This document shows, one piece after another, positions 23,800 to 36,314 of a DNA stretch of 64,000 bases. Positions within the stretch are counted from its first letter, which is position 1, and each line of letters starts with the position of its first letter. The notes under the pieces are model-generated. The model saw nothing but the letters and a program-made list of their open reading frames with translations. It did not search any database and was not told the DNA's origin. Made by a program: the position numbers and the translations under genes. Origin of the DNA: Papaver somniferum (Eukaryota > Streptophyta > Magnoliopsida > Ranunculales > Papaveraceae); assembly GCF_003573695.1 (NCBI RefSeq), contig NC_039361.1, forward strand, positions 96,040,279 through 96,104,278, written 5' to 3'.

Positions 23800-24716
23800 T
23801 ATGGCGCTTAGTTAACCGTCATGTCGTTTTGTTCTCTACGCACATTTAAAGTCATGCGTACCCCCTTCACCTTAATGACCATCATTACCCTATCAAGACC
23901 TATTTTCAACACCTAATCCTCATTACTACCCTTACTTCTCACATAATTGCTATTAAGGGAGGCTTTGGTAGGTCACCAAACTTTGAGATTACCATTTGTG
24001 GTCTAATTGATTTTTCATATTTTATGCAGACTAGAAGAATGCAGCATCAGTTGAGAGGCACTATTGCGGTTTGGGGTATGTCTGGCAGATGCGTTACTAG
24101 ATCAACGTCTAAGCCAAACTACTCGACGGATCTTATACAATCAACCCATAACAACCCACCTCAACACAATTTTTCCCTCCAATTTTTTACCATTATTCCA
24201 TTTGGCTATTTGCATCATCGTATAAATGTCACCCCAAGAAGAGACAAACATGATAAATATCCAACTACCATAAACTACGTCATGTATCCCCAAGCTTACC
24301 TACAACAAAAATCCCAACAAAGTATTATTGGATTTGTACATACGTGGACTCTTGTCCATAATGCTCACGTGAATTGTTCTACTGGGATAGTGTCAATAAA
24401 GCAAAGATATGAAAGGGACTTTCCTTATGTTAACTCTCTTCCCCAAAGCAAGTCTTGCATTATAACAACAACTATATTACACCAAATACCTCTTGAAAGT
24501 TTTCCAATCCATAGTCAACAAATTTCTCATTCCTTTTTTAAGGTTCAAACCCATAAACAAACAAACTCTCCCTGTTTATCCCTCATCCACATTTTCTGTA
24601 TCCAATATCAAAACAGTACTCATAAGAGATTCCTTTCTCTGCAACTGTATTTTATATTAGTTACTTGGAAAACTGTTCTCCATCAACCCATATTCATATA
24701 TATCCACCTCTCTTAC
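23800..24716 (+). other. LINE 1 5' untranslated region
   Basis: C- and A-rich plus-strand sequence leading to the ORF1 ATG at 24717. An open frame from 24024 reaches ORF1 but has no recognisable protein motif before the ATG. The true 5' boundary of the LINE is uncertain. Confidence 0.5.
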
Positions 24717-26466
24717 ATGATGGAATTCCCACAATCTTCTGAGAATACCCAAAGTCTAAATCAAGAAATTCAAACACTTTGTGCTCAAATGTCTGAGAAA
24801 TTAACTTTACCCTCTACACTTGCTAAACCAGTTTTCATTGACAAAAAAGTTGTTCTAGATGAAGCTGATACCAATTGGAAATGGTGTATGGTAGGATATG
24901 TCTGCTGTGAAACTTTGATCGCAACTTCTTCAATCCGGTTCTATATTTGTAATAACTGGCCTTTAGCTCAACACCCAACCATAACTACCTTCAATGGTCC
25001 GCGAAACAAAGTTCTTATCCGTTACTTATCTGAATAGGATTTTAATAGAATCAAGTCTCAAAAACCTTGGTTTGTTTGTGGTTATCTAATGGTGCTACGA
25101 GTTGTTCCGATCGAAGGTTGGCCTCCAAACCATCAACTCACATTCGATGAGGAAATCATGTGTTTCATCTTATGCAACATTCCAAATGAATGCACATAAT
25201 TTGAAGATCTTCAGAAACCCACTCTCAGCATGGGGGAGATACTTTAAGCTCAAAATCCCTTTGGAAAACACCCTCCCAGGAAGAATGTCAAAGTTTTTAT
25301 TAGAATCCCAGTCCAACAAGCCTTACCAACAGGCATTCCTCTCTTCAAAAGTGGTAGAAGAGAACCTTTTCTGAAATGTAGACATATCAAAGTTCCGAGG
25401 TATTTCTGCACCTCTTGTCGCATTCTTGATCACAAAGATCGTAACTTCCCTACTTGGCAACTAAAGCAAAAAAAGATCAAAGAAATTGATGCATCCTGCA
25501 GCAATTATACTCTTCCAGCTGTTTCTAGGTTAATGGTGCCTCCTACAATCAAGCAAGTAGTTCCTTCATCTGCTGCCATCACTGATACTATTATGCAACA
25601 ATCTGAAATTATACCAGAAACACAAATTGAATCTACTGCTATCGAAGTGTGCAACAAAGGAAAAGCAGAATCTATTGATCAAAGCATGGATAACTCTATT
25701 CAAAAGAGCTTACCAAACACTTTTCAAATGGGCCCGTTTATCAATAGATCATCTACTCTCAAGATCTTTGATGTTGGACCTGTTCAAAAACATCTGACAC
25801 GGTTGGAGAATGGTCTGCCAATCGTGCTAAAACAAGTTAACACTCAAAATGTTATGGTTCCTGCTTCTATCTCTGACACCGAGTCAACTCCTAGTGGTCC
25901 GATTAGTACCATAAATTCCTCAAGAAGATTCAAAACTGCTGTTATGCCAAATACCAGTCCAATCATCACTAGAGGAACAACTAATATTGCTGAACAAGAT
26001 GATCTAGCAAATCTCAAAAGGAAGATTAATCCCAGGGATGACTAACGGAAACGTACGAGAGCTAATTCCAGTCTGGCTAGTATAGTTGTTATTCCTGAAG
26101 AACAAACTGCTACTGAACATGATTATGCTCAGCTATGTCCTCTAATTACCAAATTGGGAGAATTACCAGCCATTGACCTTTCTACTTGTTCCTTCAATAC
26201 CCAACCAGTCTATAATTCTTTTGGGAGCTACAATGTACCTGCTGACAATTCCCCAAGCAACAATGGTGTCTGCAATAATTCTCCTCTCAATGCTGCTAGT
26301 TCTAGTCTCGACACCTCCCGACTTGCTTCTCAGAGTGGTGATGGTACCAATGCCTCTCTTGGTGGTGGATCTGACTCTACCACTCAGGTAAATCAACCCC
26401 TCCCATCTCCTTTAATGGATACTGCTCATAATACCATAAATCATTTCCCTGTCAATAACATCAACA
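24717..26466 (+). pseudogene. LINE 1 ORF1 (DUF4283-type, zinc knuckle)
   Basis: The ATG at 24717 starts MMEFPQSSENTQ. The DUF4283 region lies at about 24840-25330 (FNGPRNKVLIRY, then KPWF and a GWPPNHQLTF segment). A CCHC-like knuckle at about 25395-25440 reads FCTSCRILDHKDRNF; its last cysteine is replaced. A Ser/Asn-rich tail follows. Stops at 25035, 25197 and 26043, plus frame changes, break it. ORF1 proteins bind LINE RNA. The tail continues in frame into the endonuclease start. Confidence 0.75.
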
Positions 26467-29400
26467 TGATTGCTTGGAACCTTAGGGGTTTTGGTAAAAA
26501 AATCTGCTAATAAGGAGCTTAGTCTACTGTGTAAGAATGTCAACCCTGATATTACTTTCCTCTCTGAGATAAAAATGAACAAAGACATGGCATCTAGGAA
26601 ACTAAGAAATATGGGATTTCCTTGTACCTTTAATGTTCCAAGTGTTGGGAGAAGTGGTGGTCTTGCTCTTGCTTGGAAGAAGGAAGTACACCTCAACATT
26701 ATATCATCCAGTATGAGGGGCATCTATGTTACTACTACTGATATAATCCACTCGAAGACCTTCCATATTTATTTCATGTATGGTGAACCTAACAGTAGTC
26801 TAAGACAAGCCTTTTGGGAACAACAATGTCAACAGATTAACGTCCCTTTAGATGAACCTGTTTTCTTTATATGAGACTTTAATGCCCTCCTAGGAACTGA
26901 AGATAAAAATGGTGGCCTAGAAGTAGATGACCCTGATTTTGAAAATCTTAGAAATTTTTGTTCTGTCTTTAATCTTCATGATCCTGGTTTTTCTGGACCA
27001 AGGTTTACTTGGTCTAATATGCAACAAGGTCTTGATTTGATTCTTGAAACATTAGATAGATGTCTTATTAATCAAACTGCTGAAGATCTTTTTCCTAAAC
27101 TTCGTGTTAACAACCTCCCTAGGGACTCTTCTGATCGTTGCCCTATAGGTTTTAACTATGAGGATATTTGTATGCCTAGACCTTTCCATTTTATGGCCAT
27201 GTGGATAGAGGATCCTACCTGTAGAGATATTATAGCTAACTCTTGGTCTGTTAATGTGGTAGGCTCCCCTGCCTACAAATTTAAAGCTAAGCTCTTAAGT
27301 ACCAAGAAAGGCCTAAGAGATTGGAATAAATATTCTTTTGGTAATATTCAGACTAATATATCCACTATCAGAAAAGAATTAGCTGACCTCCAAATTCTCA
27401 ATCCAACTTATACCAGTAATACTTCTAGACTTAAAGCCAGGTTGGAATATCTGTACAACCTGGAGGAGTTATATTGGAAGGACAAACCTAGAGAAGTCTG
27501 TCTCTTGGAAGGTGACAGAAATTCACCATATTCCCATAGCGTAACTCTCTTTAGAAGAAAAAGGAATGTTATTAGTTGGATAAAGAACTCCTTGAATACT
27601 ATTCTAACTGATAGAGATAGTATTGGAAATTCTTTCATAGATTATTTCAAAAGTCTTTATTCCTCCCATCCTCAGCAATTTCAAGATGAAATTCTTGCTG
27701 ACCTTCCTATTAAGTTCTCTGAAGAAGATAATTCATCCTTAATCATGCCTCTGACTCCATAGGAAATGAAGAATATTATCTTCCAAATGGGGGGGGGGCT
27801 GCACCTGATGGATTTACAAGCCTCTTTTATCAAAAACATTGGGATATTGTGGGAGAAGTTGTTGTTGATATGACCCAAACCTGCTTTAGAACTGGTAACA
27901 TTTCTAAGGTTTTTAATCATACCAATATAGCTCTTATCCCCAAAGTCTCTCTTGCTGAATTGGTAACTCAGTATAGGCCAATAGGTCTTTGTAATTTTAT
28001 CTACAAAATTCTTTCAAAAACTATGGCTAATAGGCTGAAACCTTTCATGAACAAAATCATTTCCCAAAACCAAGGTGCTTTTATCCCCAAAAGAAGTTTT
28101 TTGGATAACATTTTGCTAGATAATGAGGCCATTTATGCTGTCAATCATAATGATAAGGTTGAGGGCATAGCTGCAACTTGATATGTCTAAGGCCTATGAT
28201 AAGCTTGAATGGAATTTTGTTGAAAAAGTCTTAACTAAAATGGGTTTGTCAAACCATTGGGTTAAGCGGATAAATCAGTGTGTCTCTACTGTTTCCTATT
28301 ATGTCCTTCTTAATAGTAGCCCTACTAGTTTTTTCCAACCTGAGAGAGGTCTAAGTCAGGGAGATCCACTTTCTCCCTATCTTTATATCATTTTTTCTGA
28401 AGCCATATCTTCTTACATTGTTAGCCTTCAAAAAAGGGGGACTTTAGAAGGCATTAAAGTCTGTAAAGAGGCTCCTGAAATGACTCACCTTTTGTTTGCT
28501 GATGATTCTCTCTTGTTTTCTAAAGCTACTGAAAAATAAATTCATGTCATAAAAGACTATCTCCAAAAGTACTGCCTAGCTTCTGGGCAAGAAATCAACT
28601 TTGAAAAATCTGGTATTTTGTTTAGCAGGAAGATCCGTGAACATAGGAAAGCTATTTTGGCCAATATTTTGGATATCCAAAGGGGAAGCTAGGAAATCTA
28701 TTTAAGAGAAAAATATCTTGGAACCCCCACTGTTTTCCAAGCTTCTAAAATCCAGACCCATATGGGTATTCTCCAATCCATTGATGCCAGGATTTCTATT
28801 TGGCTTCATAAGCTATTATCTCAAGCTGCTAGAACTACTCTGATCAAGCACATTTGCCAAGCTATTCCTCTTTTTCAAATGAGAGCTTTTCTTATTCCTA
28901 AACACCTATGTAAATAAATGGATTCTCACATATGCAAGTTCTGGTGGGGTGAAACTTTAGATCCCAAGGATAGAAAGTTGCACCTCTTTGGTTGGGATAT
29001 TTTATGCTCCCCCAAAGCTGAAGGAGGTCTGGGGTTCAGAAAGGCTGAGTTAAACAACCTAGCAATGCTTGCTAGGAATGCCTGGAGAATCTTAGAAAAT
29101 CCTAATTGCTTATTGGCCACTGTTCTTAAGGTTAAATATTTTCCTAAAACTGATTTTTTTGAATGTGAAATGCACTGCCAATTACTCTTGGACTTGGAAG
29201 TGTCTGCATGCCATCAAGGAACTTATAAAACCCTTTATTTCCTGGATTGTTGCGGATGGTCAATTCATTGACCCATGGTGTGATAAATGGATCCCTCCTT
29301 TGGGTTCTGCCACACCCAACCCTCTTGTCCCTCCTGATCCTAGTATAAAAGTTGCTTATTTTATTGACTCCCAAACTAGAAGTTGGGATGTGTCTCGTCT

Positions 29401-30528
29401 TAACACCCATTTTGATAATGCTTCTGTCCAGAAGATTAACTGCATTCTCTTAAGCCAGCTTTGCACTCCTAACAGGAGGGATTGGGATCTTTCAAAGAAT
29501 GGAAAATTTTATTCTAAATCTGCCTACTTGGGGCTCAGAGGCCTTAGGCCTTCATCTTGTAAAAACCTTTGGAGGTGTATTTAGAAAGTTAGAGTACCCT
29601 ATAGAATTCAGGTCTTTCTTTGGAGAGCAGCTAGAAATGCTCTGCCCTCCAGAACTGTCCTTCACACTAGAATGCCTATGCGTAGTGTGGATTGTCCTAG
29701 GTGTTCTGATCCTCTAGAAACTATTATGCATGTTTTGGTCACCTGCCCCTTTGCTAGTAAGGTCTGGTTCATTTCTGACTTCAATATCAACACTCAATTT
29801 TTTCAGAACAAATATTTTATTGACTGGCTTCTCTTCTGGTTAATTGATACTCAGTCTAAATTGCCTGATGATCAATGTCTCTTTGTGGCTATCTTCTGGT
29901 CTCTCTAGACCAGTAGAAATAAGCTCATTTTCCAAGGAATTAAGGAGAACTTCACTGCTGTCTTAGCTAGAGATAGAGCTATGCTTCTCACTAGGAAGTC
30001 TAAGAATCATAGTCTGACTATCCCCCCTACCATGCCTGTCAGTATTTGTGATAAATGGATGCCCCTCTCTTTCGGTTGGATTAAATGTAATACTGATGGT
30101 GCCTTTGATTTTATCTCGCAAATGGTGCAGGGTATGTGATGCGAGACTTCACAAGAAAAGCAACCTTTTTTGCTTCCATAGTCTTTGATGTTCACTCTGC
30201 TGAAGAAGCTGAAGCAAGAGCCATCTGGGAAGTCTTAAAGAAAGTTGTGGAACAACATCTATCTCACATCATCATAGAAAGTGATGCGAAAGCTCTAATA
30301 GACCAATTTTCATCTGGAAATTTCGATGGAGATACCAGGACGGATGCAATCTTTAAAGACATTCTCTTTTTCTCTACTAAGTTATCTGCTTGTATTTTTA
30401 GTTTTGAACCTACAGTTTTTAATTCTGTAGCTCATGAGCTTGCTCTGTGGGCTAAACAAAACAATTCTACCATGTACTGGTCTAAACCCCTTGTTTGGAT
30501 TCTTCCAACAGTTGAAGAGGGCCATTAG
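26467..30528 (+). pseudogene. LINE 1 ORF2 (endonuclease, reverse transcriptase, zinc region, RNase H)
   Basis: The endonuclease begins MIAWNLRGFG (26467). The SEIK motif is intact, but the IGDFN motif has TGA for Gly near 26874 and the SDH motif reads SDR (about 27140). RT has YRPIGLCN, GAFIPKR, the SKAYDKLEW palm block, GLSQGDPLSPYL and FADDSLLF (about 28490-28520). A thumb and zinc-finger region follows to 29910. RNase H spans 30060-30528 with NTDGAF, EAEARA and ESDAKAL. At least eight stops or frameshifts occur, and an unusual run of ten G is at 27789-27798. Inactive. Confidence 0.85.
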
Positions 30529-30569
30529 CCTTGTTGAAAGCCTTTGCTTATAAAAAATAAAAAAAGATG

Positions 30570-30579
30570 GTTATGAAAA
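30570..30579. repeat. Target-site duplication of the Mutator-like element, left copy
   Basis: gttatgaaaa here and at 35376-35385. The intact LTR3 reads gatggttatgaaaacg once, so this is a true duplication. Confidence 0.85.
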
Positions 30580-30679
30580 GGGAAAAATATGGTTTAATCA
30601 AAAATCCCCTCCAAATATACTAGTTAGTCCTAACCAATTCAACTAGGTACAAATTAGTCCTTTTTTATGGAAAGTACAT

Positions 30680-31334
30680 AAGTAACCTTCCTGGTTTACA
30701 ATTTAGTCCAAATATTTGCAGTTTAGTCCAAAGTGACTCATGATGATGTCAGCAGTTTTAAATAATATAAAATAGATATTAAAATCAATTTATCTTTCGA
30801 ACCGTTTGTCCAAAATTCGCAAACTTTATATATTCGGAAAGCTCTTTTCGAGAGATACAAAAATAGTACCCATATGAGTATACAATTCTCATTTTTAAAA
30901 AAAACTTAGTTTACATTGGTGTACAAACATGTACACATCTACAAAAATCCAGAAAATCTATAGACAATGAAATATTCTGCTAGGAGCATGTCTTTCCATT
31001 CCCTTACTAACTTGATTATATCTATAGAATCCAAAAAGAATACCCATATGACTATATCATCAGCTAGAATCATGTCTTTCTATTACCTTGCTAACTTGAT
31101 TGTAGTCGCTGACGACTGCCTATGAAATATTTCAATATTGTAGGCACACCTCTTTGAAGAAAGTACATCAAAAATTTAAACAAGTATGAGTAGATGGTTC
31201 CACAACAGCAAATTAACAAGAATAGTTCTCGGCAATATAACACAAACATAGTAGATGGAACCTAAAAATGTTTACTATATTCACCTTCTCGCTAAGCTTC
31301 CAAATTGTCATCAACAACTGTTGGAACTACTTGA
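30680..31334. other. Non-coding left part of the Mutator-like element
   Basis: AT-rich with no ORF. Two related segments near 30975 and 31060 share 'catgtctttc.att.cct' and 'taacttgatt'. Confidence 0.5.
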
Positions 31335-31500
31335 TTAGTTGAAGTTAAGATATCTGCCTCGGGCAGTTTCAGACATTACTAGTCTATGAATTGCTGGTGG
31401 GAACCCATTTAGACGAGGACACAAGAAGCACCTGTGCCACATCCAAATATTTCCATCTCGTTCACCTTGTACGAGAAACTTCTGTACAATCCTTCCTTGC
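31335..31500 (-). pseudogene. Fragment of a FAB1/PIKfyve-type phosphatidylinositol-3-phosphate 5-kinase gene
   Basis: The minus-strand frame ending at a TAA (31335-31337) includes QGERDGNIWMWHRC, then CPRLNGFPPAIHRLVMS. This matches the conserved plant FAB1 region with the PGE-EGKIWMWHRC, GFPPAT and RVVMSDAAWG motifs, between the chaperonin-like and kinase domains. Similarity stops after about 40 residues, where the true protein continues WGLSFGKF. No kinase domain is present. It is a captured gene fragment inside a transposon, not a functional kinase. Confidence 0.7.
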
Positions 31501-31734
31501 ATCAAAAACTGTTTTTATCCGCACCACTTTCTCCTTTCCCTTGAAACCACTTTTTGGATATTATTACAAGATTTTGGAGGTAACTTTTCAAAGAAAACAA
31601 GACGACAAACATCAAGACCAACCAATGTGATGACAAAATCATGTTAAACATAAAAACCACAATGGAATATTCAGTACACAAAACAAAATATTCAATCTAG
31701 GAATCAATATACGAACTCATTAGCAATCAACAGG

Positions 31735-31925
31735 TATATATAATTATGTGCACATTAACGAGTGTACAACTATGTGCACATTCACGATCAACATGTATAA
31801 ATTATGTACACATTAAGAATCCACTTGTATACAACTATATACACATGTTCAACAGGTGTACAATTATGTACACATTAAGAATCAACTTGTGTAAAAATAT
31901 GTATACATGTTATACACATGTATAA
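31735..31925. repeat. Cluster of palindromic TGTACA repeats, first block
   Basis: About five units of 38-45 bp, each built on a palindrome of the form gtgtacaattatgtacac followed by attaagaatcaac. Units are imperfect. Confidence 0.8.
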
Positions 31926-32999
31926 CCAAAAGAGATATACACAAATGATCCTATCTTTCCATGTCTCCCTCAACCATCAATCAACCAAACAAACATGAAT
32001 ATAATAGCATGAATGGAATCAACTGTAGAATACTAGTAACACAAACTACTCTATGGATAACCAAATGTTACTTCATTTATAGGACGCCACCTACTTCAAA
32101 CACGTATGATAAATAGCAGCAGTTTATGTTAATTGGGATTAAATGAACACCATGGAGGAATGGTTACAAGGATTCCTGAAATAATGTAACTCTTTGGCAG
32201 TTAAAACTTAGAATACCAATAATAAAATTGGTATAATGATTCCACTGCAGCAAAATTAACGACACATTATATTGCATGATACTGGAAACCGAAATGGACA
32301 TTATACATAAAAAAAAGGATTACCCCACGCCTCACAACAATGGATAACAATTGGTTAAATGATGCAACATTAAGAAATTCTTTGTTGTATGATGACAAAC
32401 TCATTGTTATTAACACAAAAATATACAGATAAAGAGGTATAAACATCATCAAATTAGTTAAGCCTAATGAGCTACTTTTCAAGTAAGGGCAGGGCACATA
32501 CCCGACATCTGAAACGTTGAGGTGGGTCACGGTTCCTTCTCTTCTATTCTCTTATCTCTAGAATGAACCCTCACAATATGAAAATGAAGTGCACATGATA
32601 CACCGTAAAACATCTTGGCATAGAATTTAGGTAAAGTCTATCCTACACATAAAACGCCCAAAGTCGAATTACAAAACTATTAACCACAATCAATCTTAAA
32701 TAAAAACGTACAAAAAAAAATAATGATTTATAATCATAGACACAAGCTTCTTGAACATATCTAGCTGCATCTTCCTAACTAAGTCATTAATCACCCAATT
32801 CTATATCCCTTGAAAAATCAAAGATAAATCTGACACAGTCCAAAAAAGCCGTCAAATAAATCATCCCTGACTAAAAGAGTCAAATAACAATACTACAAAC
32901 CCCTTTAAGAAGATGGGGAACAAATTACATGTATATATTCCCAACTAACTTTCCCATAATAGTATACAAAAAAATCCATAAACAAATCATTCGACCATG

Positions 33000-33490
33000 T
33001 TTATTAAAATCTACAGGTGTACAATTATGTACACATTTACGATCAATAGGTGTAGTACCTATGTGCACTTATATGACAGGTGTACAACTTTGTGCACATT
33101 GAAAATCAACAGGGGTATAATTATGTACACATTAAGAATCAATATGTGTACACTAACAATCAATGAGTGTAAAACTATGCTTCCACTGACACACGAGAGG
33201 TCGTAGGAAAGTTGTGTCAAGCTTCATTATCCTATTTTTACCAAACGAAAAATTTTATGACATGAATGTTCAAGTTATTAACCATGTAGCTACAAAATCT
33301 GAACCCATGAGATCCTTAATCAATACCTTTTAAATGTTTCATTCTGCTTACAGAGTAAGATACAAGTTTGAAAGTTTCAGGTTCATAATCAATGCAAAAA
33401 AAAAGTGCACGCCTTATAACTAGTCTGATAAAACTGGTGCACTAAAAAGTACACTGCCTACAACTGGTGTACAAATAAGTACACCTCGTA
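33000..33490. repeat. Cluster of palindromic TGTACA repeats, second block
   Basis: More copies of the same unit (for example caggtgtacaattatgtac at 33014) lie at 33000-33190, with looser copies to 33490. Open frames here are repeat translations. Confidence 0.75.
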
Positions 33491-34974
33491 TAGCAGGTAC
33501 AAGAAAACTAATGCATGTAAATATTTTACCAGTGTTTAACCTTTCAAAAGATATTATCTTCGAAGATTTCACAAGGAATAAATGGTTAGGGAAGCTACAT
33601 GTGAAGATTTTATCTTGTCAAATTTACTATTCTGAGATGCGGCTCGGTTTCATATTGTTACCTATAGAAATAAAATGTCAGAAATCACGACAAGCAAGAT
33701 GGGACGAAAGAAAATATAAGAGAAATAAAATAGAAAAACAAGGGTAACGAGAAAATAGCCGTGAGTATAAAATAGATTTGCAACATTGACCATTTGAAAT
33801 AGATTTACTATTAATTTATAGTCTTTTCAAAAAGACATTAAGAACTATTCAAACTACTGATATTCGCAAAACATGTCATTGAGAAGATGAGAAGATACGA
33901 GAAGTGTAAACCACCTTGAATAGGTAAAATCTAAAAGAATTCTGCACAAAAAAAAAATCAATAGCAATTTTAAATGCCTAATAGTAAACCAAAAGGTCCA
34001 GACAGTTTTCTCTTAAAATCCCACTAGAACAGTTATTACATTGTCACTATCACTATTAACTATTATTAGTTATGTATGCAAGAAGAGGACATAAGTTTCT
34101 TACATGTGGAGCGAGAACTTGTAATATAATTCTTAGAGGCTAAAAAATTTAACTGATTTAATTGCAGATAAATTATAATCTGGAAGTATCATATACTAAG
34201 GACACCCTATTAAACACAAGGACCGATGTTTGCAATATCTTCCAATAGGAACGAAAATTAAATATATCCACTTACTAGTGCTAGTGAAGAAACGATCACT
34301 TGTTAAGCATAGCATTGCCAGTGTACACCGTGCAAGTTGTTTCCCATACTTCGCAGAAAGCGCTACCATGAAAACTGATTCTTAACTGCTGAGATGAGAC
34401 CAAGGAATAGCCTTATTATATAAAATTATTTAACCTGCCATGTTCAGAGAATGTTGAAAGAATCCCATAAGTAACACATTTATAAATCCCAATATCTTCG
34501 TAACTTAGATTAATATAAGAAACACTTTAACAAAGCGTGTTTAACCATGTACATCAGTTAGAAAATCAAAATGCAAAATCACTTGCTTTTTATTTTCAGA
34601 TTTATCAACAGTAACTAAGACATCATCACCTCCACAGACACTATTATACTACAAAAAAAATTCCAATGCCATGTATTGATTAAATTCCCAATCTAAAGCA
34701 CAATATCACAGACATTCTTCCCAATTATCAAATTACATACATTCAGATATAAGAAAATTGTAGAACAAGATCACAAAAATAAATAAAAATAAGAATTATA
34801 ATGACGAGCAGGAATCAATCAGCAACCAATAATATTCAACGAATCTTCACTAAAACCCCTAAATGGAGTTATCAACGAAGAAATAATCGAAACAATCAAT
34901 TACTCGAATAAATGAAGAAATAATCAAGAAATAGGGTTATAATTAAAAATACAAAATAAAAAAGGAATTACCGG
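33491..34974. other. Non-coding middle of the Mutator-like element
   Basis: AT-rich, intron-like, with no recognisable coding or RNA feature on either strand. Confidence 0.5.
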
Positions 34975-35200
34975 AGCAACATTATCCTCGATCGACAAAC
35001 AGTTTCAACTCTCGATTGGATTTCCTCTCAATTAAATCCTTCGATGATTGATTAGGGAATACGCCTTTCTCTGTTTGAAATCCATTCACTGAGTTTAACA
35101 GTACATATGCATCACATACCAACTAATCGAGCAGAATCAAAACCTAAAATGATCGTCTGCGTTTCAGCGATTTGATCTAAAAGGAGAATGCGCATTGGAA
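34975..35200 (-). other. Possible captured 5' UTR exon
   Basis: On the minus strand the block runs through a pyrimidine/purine-mixed leader, an ATG (ATGTTGCTCCG) and a donor-like GTAATTCC at about 34970. This looks like a first exon and splice site of a host gene, perhaps from the same source as the FAB1 fragment. The link is inference. Confidence 0.3.
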
Positions 35201-35385
35201 GAGTTTTATTCTAGGGTTATTTTTGCTTCGTAAAAAGTCATTTTGTACTGGATCGTTAAGAAAAGGATCAACCCATTTTAAAAATTTGAAATTTGGACTT
35301 TCTAGTACCAGGCTTTGAGGGGCAGGACTAAATAGTCTAAAGCCCAACAAAAATGGGATTAAACGTTAATTTCTTGTTATGAAAA

Positions 35386-35446
35386 CGTGTGTTAGTGGTC
35401 CCTATTCATTAGGAGTCTTTTAGTAGTTGGTTTAGTTCCTACTTTG
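35386..35446 (+). repeat. LTR1, second piece
   Basis: It matches LTR3 from cgtgtgtgagtagtcc to agttcctagtttg. It ends with the target duplication of LINE 2, agttcctactttg (35434-35446). Confidence 0.88.
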
Positions 35447-36314
35447 CCAACAACCAAGATTGGAGAGCTCTGCGAATTGGGCGAAAAATCGGGCGATACC
35501 GATTCCTGACCCGTTAAAAAAATATTCTTCACAATCTTCCCAAAATCCATTCTCCTGTATATCCATGATTACGTTTTTCTCGTTTTTATCGATTACCCAC
35601 TACTGATTTTCTTTATTTGATTAATTTTGTTTTCTCCCTTTGTTTTAATCTCTTGTTTTGTGTTTGTTAACTAAACCTATAAACCCTAGTTCATAGGTTT
35701 CGTTTTTCTTTACTTTCTTCATAATCTATGGTAAGCTATGATTACCTCAAGCTAATCTAATACCTGCTGTTTGTGATTTTTTCTCTTTTCAGATTTCATA
35801 CCTATTCTCCTTCCCCAAGACTGATTGGGAGGACTAGGGTTTTCCTACAGAAGCATTAGAGGAAGTGATGGCATACTACAACAATATTCATTGTCAGTGG
35901 GAGAGGATATTCTTCAAATTTTTAATCAAATTGGATTCACCACTTCTCCTTCATCGCCTCTTATTCTCCAATTAAGCGTGCAAGTAACCCAGCACTGCAC
36001 TCTTCCTTGCAATCATTCTTATTTGTTCTTTCATTGCTTGGAATTCAACTTTCTCCCCAAGTTTTTTTTACTGTTTATTACTTCAATTCCAAGTCAGTAG
36101 CATGTTAAACACTTGGAAAATTCCAATCTTTGTTCTTAATATGAATAACTTATTTATTCTAACCTATTACAACTTCCACTTTCACCCATAAATTTTTAAG
36201 CAAAAAGGAATTCCACCTTCAATACCCTATAGCTCCTTGTCATACAAAAAAGATCTGAGAAAGTTCCTTTCCTTTTTCAATAATACCAATCATCCAAAAC
36301 TTTCAATCAGTTCA

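Larger units (their letters stand above)
22186..30564 (+). mobile_element. LINE 1 (L1 type with RNase H)
   Basis: It is flanked by agatggtcatgaaaa (22171-22185) and agatggttatgaaaa (30565-30579), a 15 bp target duplication with one mismatch. Its 3' end has an A-rich tail (30551-30564). It encodes ORF1, endonuclease, RT, a zinc-finger region and RNase H on the plus strand, all broken by stops and frameshifts. The body from ORF1 is about 5.9 kb, normal for plant L1. The 2.5 kb before ORF1 is unusually long and may contain another insertion. Confidence 0.75.
30580..35375. mobile_element. Mutator-like element carrying host gene fragments (Pack-MULE)
   Basis: A 4.8 kb insertion with a 10 bp target duplication (gttatgaaaa), the length expected for Mutator-like elements (9-11 bp). 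The two ends are degenerate inverted repeats of about 80 bp: both contain GTTTAATC, then TTAGTCCT, then GGTAC, then TAGTCC or AAGTCC, at the same spacing. No transposase is seen. Inside are a FAB1-like exon fragment on the minus strand, clusters of palindromic TGTACA repeats, and a 5'-UTR-like block. Confidence 0.7.

Noticed and set aside
27789..27798. Run of ten G as a possible quadruplex site
   Set aside because: It is a single run within decayed LINE coding sequence and looks like slippage.
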